Below, in pieces: positions 13,141 through 20,565 of a stretch of 33,442 bases of DNA. Below the pieces are notes generated by a model that saw nothing but the letters and a program-made list of their open reading frames with translations, was not told where the DNA came from and did no database searches. How positions within the stretch are numbered: position 1 is the first letter of the stretch; each line of letters begins with the position of its first letter. The position numbers were made by a program, and so were the translations under genes. The stretch comes from Chloroflexota bacterium (GTDB taxonomy: Bacteria; Chloroflexota; Anaerolineae; UBA2200; JACIWT01): contig JACIWT010000022.1 of the NCBI GenBank assembly GCA_014360825.1, positions 1 through 33,442 of the forward strand. Reading direction: 5' to 3'.

Positions 13141-14190
13141 GTGAAAGAGAATAAAGTGTTGTGGTTGGTAACAGTCGGGCTGATCCTCTCTTTGGTGGCC
13201 TGCGGCCCAAAGGCAGCGGCACCAGAAGAGAAGCCTAGCCCCACGCCAAAGGTGGTGGTTCCCACCGTACCCCCGCCGACGCCCACGCCCCTCACCCCGC
13301 CGACCGAGGAGATCCCACGGCCAGAGGTGGACCCCAACGCCCTGGCTGGGCTGAACAGTTATCGCTCCCGGTTCACCTGGCGCTGGACCGCCGAGGATGG
13401 CACAGTGGAAGGGATAAACGCGGAGCAAGAGGAGAGGCGCCAGCCCGCGGCCCGACGCATCGTGTTCCGGGAAGAGGGCGGCGCGGGAGCAGGCTGGACG
13501 ATGATTCAGATCGGCGACACCCAGTGGATGGACTTCGGCCAGGGCTGGATGCAATACCAGCAGAAGCCCGAAGACCTGCTCACGTTCGGTCAGGGATTCT
13601 TCGGTTTCGAGGACATCGCTAACACGGTGGATACTTCCACCGATTACCGCTATGTGGGCGTAGAGACCGTCAACGGCATACGCACCCGCCACTACGTCCT
13701 CACCTTCAGCCCGGCGATGATCGCCGCCCTGAGTAAGGGAGAGGTCAGCGATGTCCAGAGCGAGGCCTGGATCGCCGACCAACCCGGCTTGCCGGCGTTC
13801 ACCGCCCGCTACCTCCTGCGGTGGAAGGAGACCCGAGAGGGCAAGAGCGGCAGCGCGGAGTACATCTTCGAGGTCTATGACGTGAATGTTCCCATCTCCA
13901 TCGAGGCGCCGGCGGTCACCACCGGCCTGCCCGAGGATGTGCCGCTCTATCCCAATGCGACGGAATTCTTCGCGATGGAGGGGATGGTCTCGTTCTCGGT
14001 GGCCGACGATGTGGCGACGGTGGCGGATTTCTACCGGGCACGACTGGCCGCCAACGGTTGGAGCAAAGACAGCGACCAAACGTTGGAGGGGACGGTGATG
14101 CAGGGTTGGAGCAAGGCAGGCCGCACCATCCAGGTGATGATCAGCACCAAGGATGGCGGCAGCCAGGTGATGATCACCATCCCGAAGTAG
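13141..14190 (+). CDS. Exported lipoprotein (LppX/LprG-like fold possible)
   Basis: 349 aa. A GTG start with AAGGAGGA upstream opens a lipoprotein signal peptide, with lipobox SLVAC and Cys21 as the lipidated residue. A Pro/Thr spacer (about 30-60) follows. The main domain (about 65-265) has LNSYRSRFTWRW, repeated strands such as RTRHYVLTF and SGSAEYIFEVYDVNVP, and resembles the cone-shaped LppX/LprA-F-G lipoprotein sandwich. A C-terminal domain (about 270-349) reads DVPLYPNATEF and VADFYRARLAANGW, a small alpha/beta module common in exported Chloroflexota proteins. It probably sits on the outer face of the membrane and may bind a hydrophobic ligand; that is inferred from fold resemblance. 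Confidence 0.7.
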   Translation: MKENKVLWLVTVGLILSLVACGPKAAAPEEKPSPTPKVVVPTVPPPTPTPLTPPTEEIPRPEVDPNALAGLNSYRSRFTWRWTAEDGTVEGINAEQEERRQPAARRIVFREEGGAGAGWTMIQIGDTQWMDFGQGWMQYQQKPEDLLTFGQGFFGFEDIANTVDTSTDYRYVGVETVNGIRTRHYVLTFSPAMIAALSKGEVSDVQSEAWIADQPGLPAFTARYLLRWKETREGKSGSAEYIFEVYDVNVPISIEAPAVTTGLPEDVPLYPNATEFFAMEGMVSFSVADDVATVADFYRARLAANGWSKDSDQTLEGTVMQGWSKAGRTIQVMISTKDGGSQVMITIPK

Positions 14191-14196
14191 CGGACC

Positions 14197-14232
14197 AAAC
14201 CTCCCGCAGGTTCTGAACCTGCGGGAGGTTTT
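14197..14232 (+). terminator. Repeat-derived terminator between lipoprotein and Clp genes
   Basis: Perfect 16-bp arms AAACCTCCCGCAGGTT / AACCTGCGGGAGGTTT around CTG, followed by TTCTCC. It belongs to the CCTCCCGCAGGTT family seen at about 622, 12888 and 21488, so this terminator is an interspersed element. Confidence 0.7.
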
Positions 14233-14257
14233 CTCCTCCCGGTGAAAGGGGGTGCGG

Positions 14258-16417
14258 ATGTCGGAGAAGGAGGGAGCATTCCGGGGCCTTACGTTCGGGG
14301 CGCAGCAACTGGTAGAGAACGCTGTGCAGAAGCGACAAGAGGGCAAGCACGCGCAAATGGGCGTGTATCACTGGCTGCTCGCTTTGGTGGAGCGACACGG
14401 GGCGATGGCGGAGGCGATGGCGCAGGGACTGGAGGCAGCATCGCTGCGGCGGCACCTGCGCGAACAGTTGCAGCAGGGCAACGTGGGCAAGTTGCTGGAC
14501 CAGGAGACGGTGTTGCGCCTGGCCAGCGAACGAGCACAGACGCGGTGCAAAGCCCAGGCGGCCGAGCGTGATCTCGCGGCCGTCATCCTCACTGCCGCCG
14601 GCTACACGTTAACCGAGCAGCCAGGTGTTACCACCCCTCCCCCCAGCCTCGAACCCTCGGCTTACCGCCCCCGTGCTGCCCAACCCACGCCCACGTTAGA
14701 GCAGTTCGGACGTGACCTGACCCGCGCGGCCCAGGAAGGCAAATTGAACCCCGTGGTAGGGCGCCAGGAAGAGATCCAACTGGTCATCGAAACCCTCTGT
14801 CGGCGCACGAAGCGTAACCCCGTCCTCGTGGGGCCTGCGGGCGTTGGCAAAACGGCGATTGTGGAGGGGCTGGCGCAGCGGATTGTGAAGGGCGATGTGC
14901 CCGAGGTACTGCGCGGGATACGGGTGTTGGCAGTGCAGCCCTCCACTCTGGTTGCGGGAGCCCATATAGTAGGCGAGTTGGAGAAGCGAGTGAGGGCGCT
15001 GTTAGACGAAGCCCGCCAGGAAGGCATCATCCTGTTCATTGACGAGGTGCACACTGTGATCGGTGTCGGCGGGATGGTCGGCACCGGCGATGTGGCCAGC
15101 CTGCTGAAGCCGGCCCTGGCCCGCGGTGACCTGGCCTGTATCGCCGCCACCACCGATGATGAATACCGCCGCTTCATCGAACCCGACACCGCGTTGGAAC
15201 GACGTTTCCAGCCCATACGGGTGCAGGAACTGACCCCTGAGCAGACGATGGAAGTGCTGACCACCCTAAGCCAGGAGTTCACCCGACTGCGCGGGGTTCA
15301 AATCCACGATGAGGTGCTGACGTGGTTGGTGGACTTCGCCCAGAAGTTCCTGCGCAACCGCTATTTCCCCGACAAAGCGATCGATCTGCTGGAACAGTGC
15401 GTGGCCTACGCCGTCACGCAGGGCAAGGGCACGGTGGAAAGGACGGACGCCGAGACGGTGGCGAAGCGGATGGTGGGGATGCCACTGGCAGTGGGGGCAG
15501 GATTAAGTGCACTGAGAGCGCAATTGTCCGAACGCGCCCTGCTGACGGAAGAGGATGCGGATACGCTTCTGAACCGGCTGGAGGTTACCATGCGGGGTGT
15601 GGACGTGCGCCCGGCCCGTCCGAACGCGGTGGTGCTGCTCATCGGGGACGCCACCGCGAGCAGCGAGGCGTTGGCGGAGACCATCGCCGAGACACTGTTC
15701 GGTGCGGCGGACCGCGTGGTAGCGATAGACTTCGGTCACTTCGTGCACCCCGCCGACGTGACCCTATTGGTTGGCGCGCCACCCGGCTACGTGGGCTACA
15801 GCGATGCATTGCCCATTCACCGCGTGGCGCAGATGCCGTGGTGTGTGGTGCGCTGTGAGAACATCCACCTCTGCCACCCCCAGATACGCGAAGTGCTCAA
15901 GCAGGCGCTTGCAGATGGCTTCCTGACCGACGGGCGCGGCAAGAGGATCTATCTGAGCGACACCATCGTGCTGCTGACTGCCCAGAGCGAATTGAAGGAG
16001 CAGCGCGCGCTCGGGTTCCAGCGGAGGCAAGAGATGGGCGCAGCGAGCATCCGCGAAATAGCCGAGGGGCTTCTGGGCACGGAGTTCGTCGCCCAGTGCG
16101 ACCTGGTGTGCGCCGAAGTGATGACCTCGGACGTGGCACGGCGGCGCTGGCTGGAGAAACATTTCCTGTCCGATCTCTCGGACCGCTATCGCAAGCAAGG
16201 AGTGCATCTGCGCTGGGCGGAGAGCCTCATTGATTGGCTCTTGACTCAGCAGAGCGCCTATGCCAGTCAGCGCGACTGGGAGCGACTGGTGGATGAGCGA
16301 CTCAGCCCTCTCCTCGTCCCGTACCTGTCATCTGCCAGCGAGAAGGAGGTGACATTGCGCATTGTCAAAGGCGAAGGGGATACTATTTCGGTGGAACCGG
16401 AAGAAAGGAGCGATTGA
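14258..16417 (+). CDS. ClpB/ClpC-like AAA+ unfoldase with degenerate second ATPase domain
   Basis: 719 aa. Residues 8-115 form a Clp N-domain. D1 (about 145-405) is intact: GPAGVGKT (192-199), FIDEVH (260-265), and an arginine finger in LERRFQPI (about 315). The usual D1 pore-loop GAKYRGEFE is changed to GAHIVGELE, losing the aromatic residue. The coiled-coil M domain of ClpB is missing. D2 (about 445-690) is recognisable by GAPPGYVGYSDA (506-517) and LADGFLTDGRGKRI. However, its Walker A is GDATASSEA where GPTGVGKTE is expected, its Walker B DE is EN (534-535), and sensor 1 Asn is Gln. So D2 should bind the polypeptide but not hydrolyse ATP. ATG chosen at 14258 with GAAAGGGGG upstream. It is translationally coupled to the next gene, a likely partner. 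Confidence 0.8.
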   Translation: MSEKEGAFRGLTFGAQQLVENAVQKRQEGKHAQMGVYHWLLALVERHGAMAEAMAQGLEAASLRRHLREQLQQGNVGKLLDQETVLRLASERAQTRCKAQAAERDLAAVILTAAGYTLTEQPGVTTPPPSLEPSAYRPRAAQPTPTLEQFGRDLTRAAQEGKLNPVVGRQEEIQLVIETLCRRTKRNPVLVGPAGVGKTAIVEGLAQRIVKGDVPEVLRGIRVLAVQPSTLVAGAHIVGELEKRVRALLDEARQEGIILFIDEVHTVIGVGGMVGTGDVASLLKPALARGDLACIAATTDDEYRRFIEPDTALERRFQPIRVQELTPEQTMEVLTTLSQEFTRLRGVQIHDEVLTWLVDFAQKFLRNRYFPDKAIDLLEQCVAYAVTQGKGTVERTDAETVAKRMVGMPLAVGAGLSALRAQLSERALLTEEDADTLLNRLEVTMRGVDVRPARPNAVVLLIGDATASSEALAETIAETLFGAADRVVAIDFGHFVHPADVTLLVGAPPGYVGYSDALPIHRVAQMPWCVVRCENIHLCHPQIREVLKQALADGFLTDGRGKRIYLSDTIVLLTAQSELKEQRALGFQRRQEMGAASIREIAEGLLGTEFVAQCDLVCAEVMTSDVARRRWLEKHFLSDLSDRYRKQGVHLRWAESLIDWLLTQQSAYASQRDWERLVDERLSPLLVPYLSSASEKEVTLRIVKGEGDTISVEPEERSD

Positions 16418-16419
16418 TC

Positions 16420-16863
16420 ATGGAATTCAAGACCGCAGCACAGAAAGCCTGCTACGAGAAAATCGGGCCATGGGTGAAAGAGTTGTTTGGGGCGTTCTCG
16501 ATGGCGCGCGACGATGCACCCGTGTTCGCCGTTATGAGCGGCTCGGCGATCGCCTATGTGTCGGTGGCCCCGTGGGGCGAAGATGATGCTACCATCACCG
16601 TCCGGGCGTACGTGGTCACTGGCGCGGAACCGACGCAGGATTTGATGCACTATCTGCTACAGAAAAACGACACGATGCGCTTCGGCGCATTTGGAATGGA
16701 CGAGGACAACGATATATTCTTCGAGCACACTATCGTTGGCTCCAGTTGCGACAAGGAGGAACTCAAGGCGTCGGTGATGGCGGTGGTGATGACTGCCGAC
16801 AAGTTCGACGACGAGATCGTGGCTCGTTGGGGTGGTCAGCGCGCCTTCGACCGGATGCGGTAG
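16420..16863 (+). CDS. YbjN / secretion-chaperone-like protein
   Basis: 147 aa. It starts two bases after the Clp-like gene's TGA, with AAGGAG nine bases upstream, so the two are co-transcribed and probably made together. The alpha/beta pattern (SGSAIAYVSVAPWGEDDATITVRAYVVTGAEPTQDLMHYLLQKND, then FGAFGMDEDNDIFFEHTIVG, then ELKASVMAVVMTADKFDDEIV) matches the YbjN/type III secretion chaperone fold, in which a helix packs on a curved sheet and binds a partner peptide. There is no enzyme motif. Inference: it is an adaptor or substrate-delivery factor for the Clp-like protein. The family call is by fold pattern only. Confidence 0.65.
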   Translation: MEFKTAAQKACYEKIGPWVKELFGAFSMARDDAPVFAVMSGSAIAYVSVAPWGEDDATITVRAYVVTGAEPTQDLMHYLLQKNDTMRFGAFGMDEDNDIFFEHTIVGSSCDKEELKASVMAVVMTADKFDDEIVARWGGQRAFDRMR

Positions 16864-16879
16864 GCTGGCGGTCGAGAGT

Positions 16880-17160
16880 GACAGGGAAACAGGGGGACAA
16901 GGAGACAGGGGGACAGGGAGACAGGGGGACAAGGGGACAAGGAGACAAGGAGATGGGGAGCAGTGCTTCTTGTCTCCCCCTCACTCTGGCCGTAGACATC
17001 CGCTGAGCAGCATCGATCGTAGGGGCGGGTTTCCATACCTGTCCCGGATGGCGGTCAACGGATTGAGCGGATGAATGGATGGATGGCGTGGGCATATCCG
17101 CTAATCCGCTATGCCGCAGGCCATCCGCTGAGAGATGTTGTCGGCATGACTTGTCATAAG
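16880..17160. repeat. Purine-rich low-complexity tract and repeats
   Basis: From 16880 to about 16981 runs a decamer-like array of GGGACAAGGAGACAGG units, ending in the complementary TTGTCTCCCCCTCA. It is followed by GGATGGCGGTCAACGGATTGAGCGGATG and CCATCCGCTGAGAG units. These belong to the families seen at 3549, 4008 and 28842. No gene seen. Confidence 0.75.
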
Positions 17161-17175
17161 AAAGGGGTGTTCGAG

Positions 17176-17484
17176 ATGCTCATCGTCCACGTGCACGTAC
17201 ACGTCAAAGCGGAGTACGTCGAAGCCTTCCGCCAGGCCACCGTGGAGAACGCCCGTCACAGCGTGGAGGAGCCTGGCATCGCCCGCTTCGACGTGATCCA
17301 GCAAGAGGATGACCCGACCCGCTTCGTGCTGGTGGAGGTCTATCGCACGGCGGAGGACCCCGCCAAGCACAAGGAAACCGCCCACTACCAGAAATGGCGC
17401 GACACGGTGGCGGAGATGATGGCCGAGCCGCGCACCAGCGTCAAGTACACCAACGTCTTCCCCGCGGATGAGGGGTGGGGCTGA
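17176..17484 (+). CDS. Antibiotic biosynthesis monooxygenase-fold protein (LsrG-like)
   Basis: 102 aa, a typical length for this dimeric ferredoxin-like family. It opens [42 protein letters not shown] and continues [27 protein letters not shown]. The order of the G.ARFDV, F...E.Y...A...HK.T.HY motifs is that of LsrG and YgiN-like proteins, which isomerise phospho-AI-2 or oxidise quinols without a cofactor. Start: the ATG eight bases after AAAGGGG. It is 75 bp upstream of the alcohol dehydrogenase gene on the same strand, with a palindrome between. The pairing suggests a small catabolic unit for an oxidised carbon compound; the true substrate is unknown. Confidence 0.75.
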   Translation: MLIVHVHVHVKAEYVEAFRQATVENARHSVEEPGIARFDVIQQEDDPTRFVLVEVYRTAEDPAKHKETAHYQKWRDTVAEMMAEPRTSVKYTNVFPADEGWG

Positions 17485-17493
17485 GTGAAACGA

Positions 17494-17546
17494 ACCTTGC
17501 GAAGGTTCCAAACCTTCGCAAGGTTTTGAAAACCTTCAAGGTTTTG
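17494..17546. repeat. Palindrome, possible attenuator between two genes
   Basis: AACCTTGCGAAGGTT/AACCTTCGCAAGGTT with a 3-nt centre, then TTTGAAAACCTTCAAGGTTTT, a second small inverted repeat. The GGAGG ribosome site of the next gene follows directly. Similar to 12711-12748. Confidence 0.75.
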
Positions 17547-17559
17547 GAGGGGTGGGACT

Positions 17560-18747
17560 ATGCATTTCGAGTTCGCCACGGCCACGCGCATTATCTTCGG
17601 GGCGGGCACCCTGCGCGAGGTGGGGCCCATCGCGGCGGGGATGGGGCGCCGGGCTCTGGTGGTGACCGGCCGCAGGACAGAGCGCGCCGCACCGCTCCTC
17701 GCTCTCCTAGCCGAGGCTGGATTTGACATAAGGCGGGAGACCAACAAGGGGCTTAAGCCCCTTGTTGTCTTCCCCGTGGCCGGCGAGCCGACCACAGAGA
17801 TCGTTCGCCAGGGCACCCAATACGCGCGGGAAGCAGGCTGCGACCTGGTCATCGGCTTCGGCGGCGGGAGCGTGCTCGATACCGGCAAAGCCATCGCCGC
17901 CTTACTAACCAATGGCGGCGACCCCCTCGACTACCTGGAGGTGATCGGACGGGGACAACCCCTCACCCAACCCTCCGCGCCCTACATCGCCATCCCCACC
18001 ACCGCCGGCACCGGCTCCGAGGTCACTCGCAACGCGGTGTTAGCCTCGCCCGAGCACCGGGTCAAAGTTAGTCTGCGCAGTCCGCTGATGTTGCCCCGCC
18101 TGGCCCTGGTGGATCCCGAACTCACCTACAGCCTGCCCCCGGATGTCACGGCCAGCACCGGCCTCGATGCCCTCACCCAACTGATCGAGCCGTTTGTCTC
18201 GAACCGCGCCAACCCGATGACCGATGCCGTGTGCCGGGATGGGATGCGCCGCGCGGCGCGCTCGCTTCGCCGGGCCTACGAGCACGGCGACGACACCGCA
18301 GCCCGCGAGGATATGGCGCTGGCCAGTCTATTCGGCGGGTTGGCGCTGGCGAACGCTGGTCTGGGGGCGGCACACGGCTTCGCCGGGCCCATCGGGGGGA
18401 TGTTCCCCGCACCCCACGGCGCGGTGTGCGCGCGCCTCTTGCCCCACGTGATGGCGGTCAACGTGCGCGCACTGCGGGAGCGGCTCCCGGAGGGCGAAGC
18501 GCTGCGCCGCTACGACGAGGTGGCCCGCATCCTCACCGGCAACGCCAAAGCCACTGCCAGCGACGGCGTGGCCTGGGTGCAGGAACTGTGCGGGGCGCTC
18601 AAGGTGCCGCCGCTGTCCTCCTATGGGGTGACGTCCGCCGACCTGCCCGATCTGATCGAGAAAGGACGCGTGGCCAGCAGTATGCGCGGCAACCCGATCC
18701 AACTGACTACCGAGGAGATGCGGGAGATTTTGGAGCGGGCGCTGTAG
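17560..18747 (+). CDS. Iron-type (group III) alcohol dehydrogenase
   Basis: 395 aa, full length for the family. The N-terminal Rossmann-like half has [15 protein letters not shown] (99-113) for NAD(P) and [11 protein letters not shown] (146-156). The C-terminal helical half carries the metal site: Asp203 in TGLDALTQ, His272 in AAHGFAGP and His286 in APHGAVCA. The fourth ligand, usually His in DALTH, is Gln207 here, as in some maleylacetate reductase-like members, so metal choice may differ. It should oxidise or reduce a small alcohol/aldehyde or a related carbonyl. GGAGG precedes the ATG. Residues 61-70 ([10 protein letters not shown]) are encoded by a palindromic repeat inserted in frame between two strands. 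It forms a pair with the LsrG-like gene. Confidence 0.9.
   Translation: MHFEFATATRIIFGAGTLREVGPIAAGMGRRALVVTGRRTERAAPLLALLAEAGFDIRRETNKGLKPLVVFPVAGEPTTEIVRQGTQYAREAGCDLVIGFGGGSVLDTGKAIAALLTNGGDPLDYLEVIGRGQPLTQPSAPYIAIPTTAGTGSEVTRNAVLASPEHRVKVSLRSPLMLPRLALVDPELTYSLPPDVTASTGLDALTQLIEPFVSNRANPMTDAVCRDGMRRAARSLRRAYEHGDDTAAREDMALASLFGGLALANAGLGAAHGFAGPIGGMFPAPHGAVCARLLPHVMAVNVRALRERLPEGEALRRYDEVARILTGNAKATASDGVAWVQELCGALKVPPLSSYGVTSADLPDLIEKGRVASSMRGNPIQLTTEEMREILERAL
17742..17767. repeat. 26-bp palindrome translated within the alcohol dehydrogenase gene
   Basis: CAACAAGGGGCTT/AAGCCCCTTGTTG, a perfect inverted repeat without spacer, in frame in the N-terminal domain. It belongs to a different family from the GTAG elements. 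Confidence 0.9.
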
Positions 18748-18767
18748 GTGATGGGGAGACGGGGAGA

Positions 18768-18905
18768 CTGCGTATCTTCGAATTGACAAAGGGGTTTCCC
18801 AGAGAAGAGACGTATTCATTGACCGACCAGATTCGCCGCTCGTCGCGTTCGGCTTGTTCCAACATCGCCGAGGCGTGGCGGAAATGTTGCTATGGAGCAG
18901 AAAAG
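18768..18905 (+). pseudogene. Four-helix-bundle (23S rRNA intervening-sequence) protein fragment
   Basis: About 46 codons read LRIFELTKGFPREETYSLTD, then QIRRSSRSACSNIAEAWRK and CCYGAEK. This is the centre of the four-helix-bundle protein family often encoded inside 23S rRNA intervening sequences: the F.R.E.YSLT.QIRR.S.S...NIAE motif is intact. The start and first helix are replaced by a GGGGAGACGGGGAGAC repeat. The last helices are replaced by a CGGCTATGGAAAGCCGCC... repeat. Both breaks are at repeat edges. No start codon or ribosome site exists, so it is a remnant. Confidence 0.8.
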
Positions 18906-19111
18906 TGCGGCTATGGAAAGCCGCCGCTACAGATGATGCCTCCGACGCCCCGTAGGGGCGGGTCTCCATACCTGCCCTCGGCGGTGGTTAGCACATAGTT
19001 CGTAGGTAAACAGACGCGTTGTTCGTAGGGGCGGGCCTTGTGCCTACCCACAAGGGCACCCACGAGGGGTGCCCCTACCGCCTGCTCTCATCGGCGGCTT
19101 AATCGCACGGA
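18906..19111. repeat. Repeat region before the MFS gene
   Basis: CGTAGGGGCGGGTCTCCATACCTGCCC, then GTAGGGGCGGGCCTTGTGCC and CACGAGGGGTGCCCCTACC units. No gene. Confidence 0.65.
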
Positions 19112-19125
19112 AAGGAAGGTCCACT

Positions 19126-20541
19126 ATGAAACGAATGCGCTGGTACGACTTCATCACTTATAACATCTATTGGCTGGGCTTGAATATGGCCACCGGCAGC
19201 CTGACGCCCATCATCCTGCCCTTCCTGGTGGCGCAATTCGTGGGCGAGGCGGTGAAGGGCACCGCACTGGGCGCGCTGCGCTCGGCGGGGCTGCTCGTGG
19301 CCATCCTCGTCCAGCCGGCAGCCGGGCTGCTCAGCGACCGCAGCACGGCGCGCTGGGGCCGGAGGCGCCCCTATATCTTCGTCGGCACGGTGCTCGACCT
19401 GATCTTCCTGGCCATCATCGGGCTCGCCGGCAACTACTGGCTGCTCTTCGCCGCCGTGCTCCTGCTGCAATTCTCCTCCAACATTGCCCACGGCGCGCTG
19501 CAGGGCATCATCCCCGACCTGGTGCCCGAAGATCAGCGCGGGAGAGCCTCCGGGGTCAAGGCGATGATGGAACTATTGCCCATCATCCTGACCGCTTTCA
19601 CCACTGCCCGGCTGGTGGGGGCGGGCAAAGTGTGGGAGGCCATCCTGGTGGTCATGGGCTCGCTGCTGGTGACTATGCTGATCACCATGCTGGCCGTGCG
19701 CGAAGAACCCCTGCGGGTAGGGGCTCGGCATGCCGAGCCCCTACAGCCTGCCCTGGTGCGGATCGCCTTGCTGACCCTCATCTTCGCCGTGGTAACCACG
19801 GTGTTCGGGGGTCTGGTGGGGCTGGTCGGCAGGATACTGGCGGGCTGGGGAGTGGCGCAACTGGTCGCTGTGGGGTTGGCGGGTCTTGTGGCCATGGCCG
19901 GGGCGATCATCCTGGGGGTGTGGTGGAGCGCGCGGGTGGGCATCGGCGAGGGTGCCCAGAAGTATCCCTCTTTCACCTGGTGGGTGGTCAATCGCCTGCT
20001 CTATCTGGCGGCGGTGGGATCCATCCAGAGTTTCGCCCAATATTTCCTGCAGGACGTGTTGCACGTGCCCAACGCTCCTGCCGCCACCGGCAGCCTGATG
20101 ATGGTGGTGGGCATCTTCACCCTCCTGTCGGCTCTGCCCAGCGGATGGCTCTCGGACAAGTTCGGGCGCAAGCCACTGGTGGCCCTGGCGGGCGTGGTGG
20201 CGGCGGTGGGCACATTCGGGCTATTCTTCGCCCACAACATGGCGCTGGTAACCGTCTGCGGGGTGATCATCGGTCTCTCCGCCGGCATCTTCATGACCGT
20301 GAACTGGGCGCTGGGGACCGACCTGGTGCCCTCCGCCGAGTCGGGGCGGTATTTGGGTGTCTCCAACCTGGCCGGCGCTGGGGCGGGCATCGTCGGGGCG
20401 GGCATCGGCGGCCCTATGGCCGATTTCTTCAACGCTTACCAGAAGGGGCTGGGCTACCTGGTGATCTTCGGCATCTACGGGGCGCTGTTCCTGCTTTCGG
20501 CGGTGATCCTGCTTCGGGTGCGACCGGGCCAGAAAGAGTAG
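19126..20541 (+). CDS. MFS transporter
   Basis: 471 aa with about 12 membrane helices. The loop after helix 2 carries MFS motif A, GLLSDRSTARWGRRRPY, and the second half repeats it as GWLSDKFGRKPLV, so both halves are intact. The opening RWYDFITYNIYWLGLNMATGSLTPIILP resembles SLC45/GPH-like sugar or related carriers, but substrate cannot be set. Start: AAGGAAGG then ATG. Residues 198-206 (VGARHAEPL) in the central cytoplasmic loop come from a 28-bp palindrome inserted in frame. The TAG stop is the edge of another palindrome shared with the convergent CbiR-like gene, which might point to a linked role in corrinoid or sugar metabolism (weak inference). Confidence 0.85.
   Translation: MKRMRWYDFITYNIYWLGLNMATGSLTPIILPFLVAQFVGEAVKGTALGALRSAGLLVAILVQPAAGLLSDRSTARWGRRRPYIFVGTVLDLIFLAIIGLAGNYWLLFAAVLLLQFSSNIAHGALQGIIPDLVPEDQRGRASGVKAMMELLPIILTAFTTARLVGAGKVWEAILVVMGSLLVTMLITMLAVREEPLRVGARHAEPLQPALVRIALLTLIFAVVTTVFGGLVGLVGRILAGWGVAQLVAVGLAGLVAMAGAIILGVWWSARVGIGEGAQKYPSFTWWVVNRLLYLAAVGSIQSFAQYFLQDVLHVPNAPAATGSLMMVVGIFTLLSALPSGWLSDKFGRKPLVALAGVVAAVGTFGLFFAHNMALVTVCGVIIGLSAGIFMTVNWALGTDLVPSAESGRYLGVSNLAGAGAGIVGAGIGGPMADFFNAYQKGLGYLVIFGIYGALFLLSAVILLRVRPGQKE
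19717..19744. repeat. 28-bp perfect palindrome translated within the MFS gene
   Basis: GTAGGGGCTCGGCA/TGCCGAGCCCCTAC, no spacer. It is read as GTA GGG GCT and so avoids the TAG. It codes for part of the loop between helices 6 and 7, a site likely to tolerate insertion. Confidence 0.92.
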
Positions 20542-20565
20542 GGGCACGGCACGCCGTGCCCCTAC
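20538..20565. repeat. 28-bp palindrome providing both convergent stop codons
   Basis: Arms GTAGGGGCACGGC/GCCGTGCCCCTAC around AC. Its left TAG (20539-20541) ends the MFS gene. Its right end, read on the minus strand (20562-20564), ends the CbiR-like gene. The intergenic distance is therefore only 20 bp. It would also form a bidirectional stem, though without a U-tract. Confidence 0.93.

Noticed and set aside
15295-15320. tRNA-like GGTTCAAATCC sequence
   Set aside because: It lies within the conserved Clp-like coding frame and has no acceptor or anticodon stems around it.
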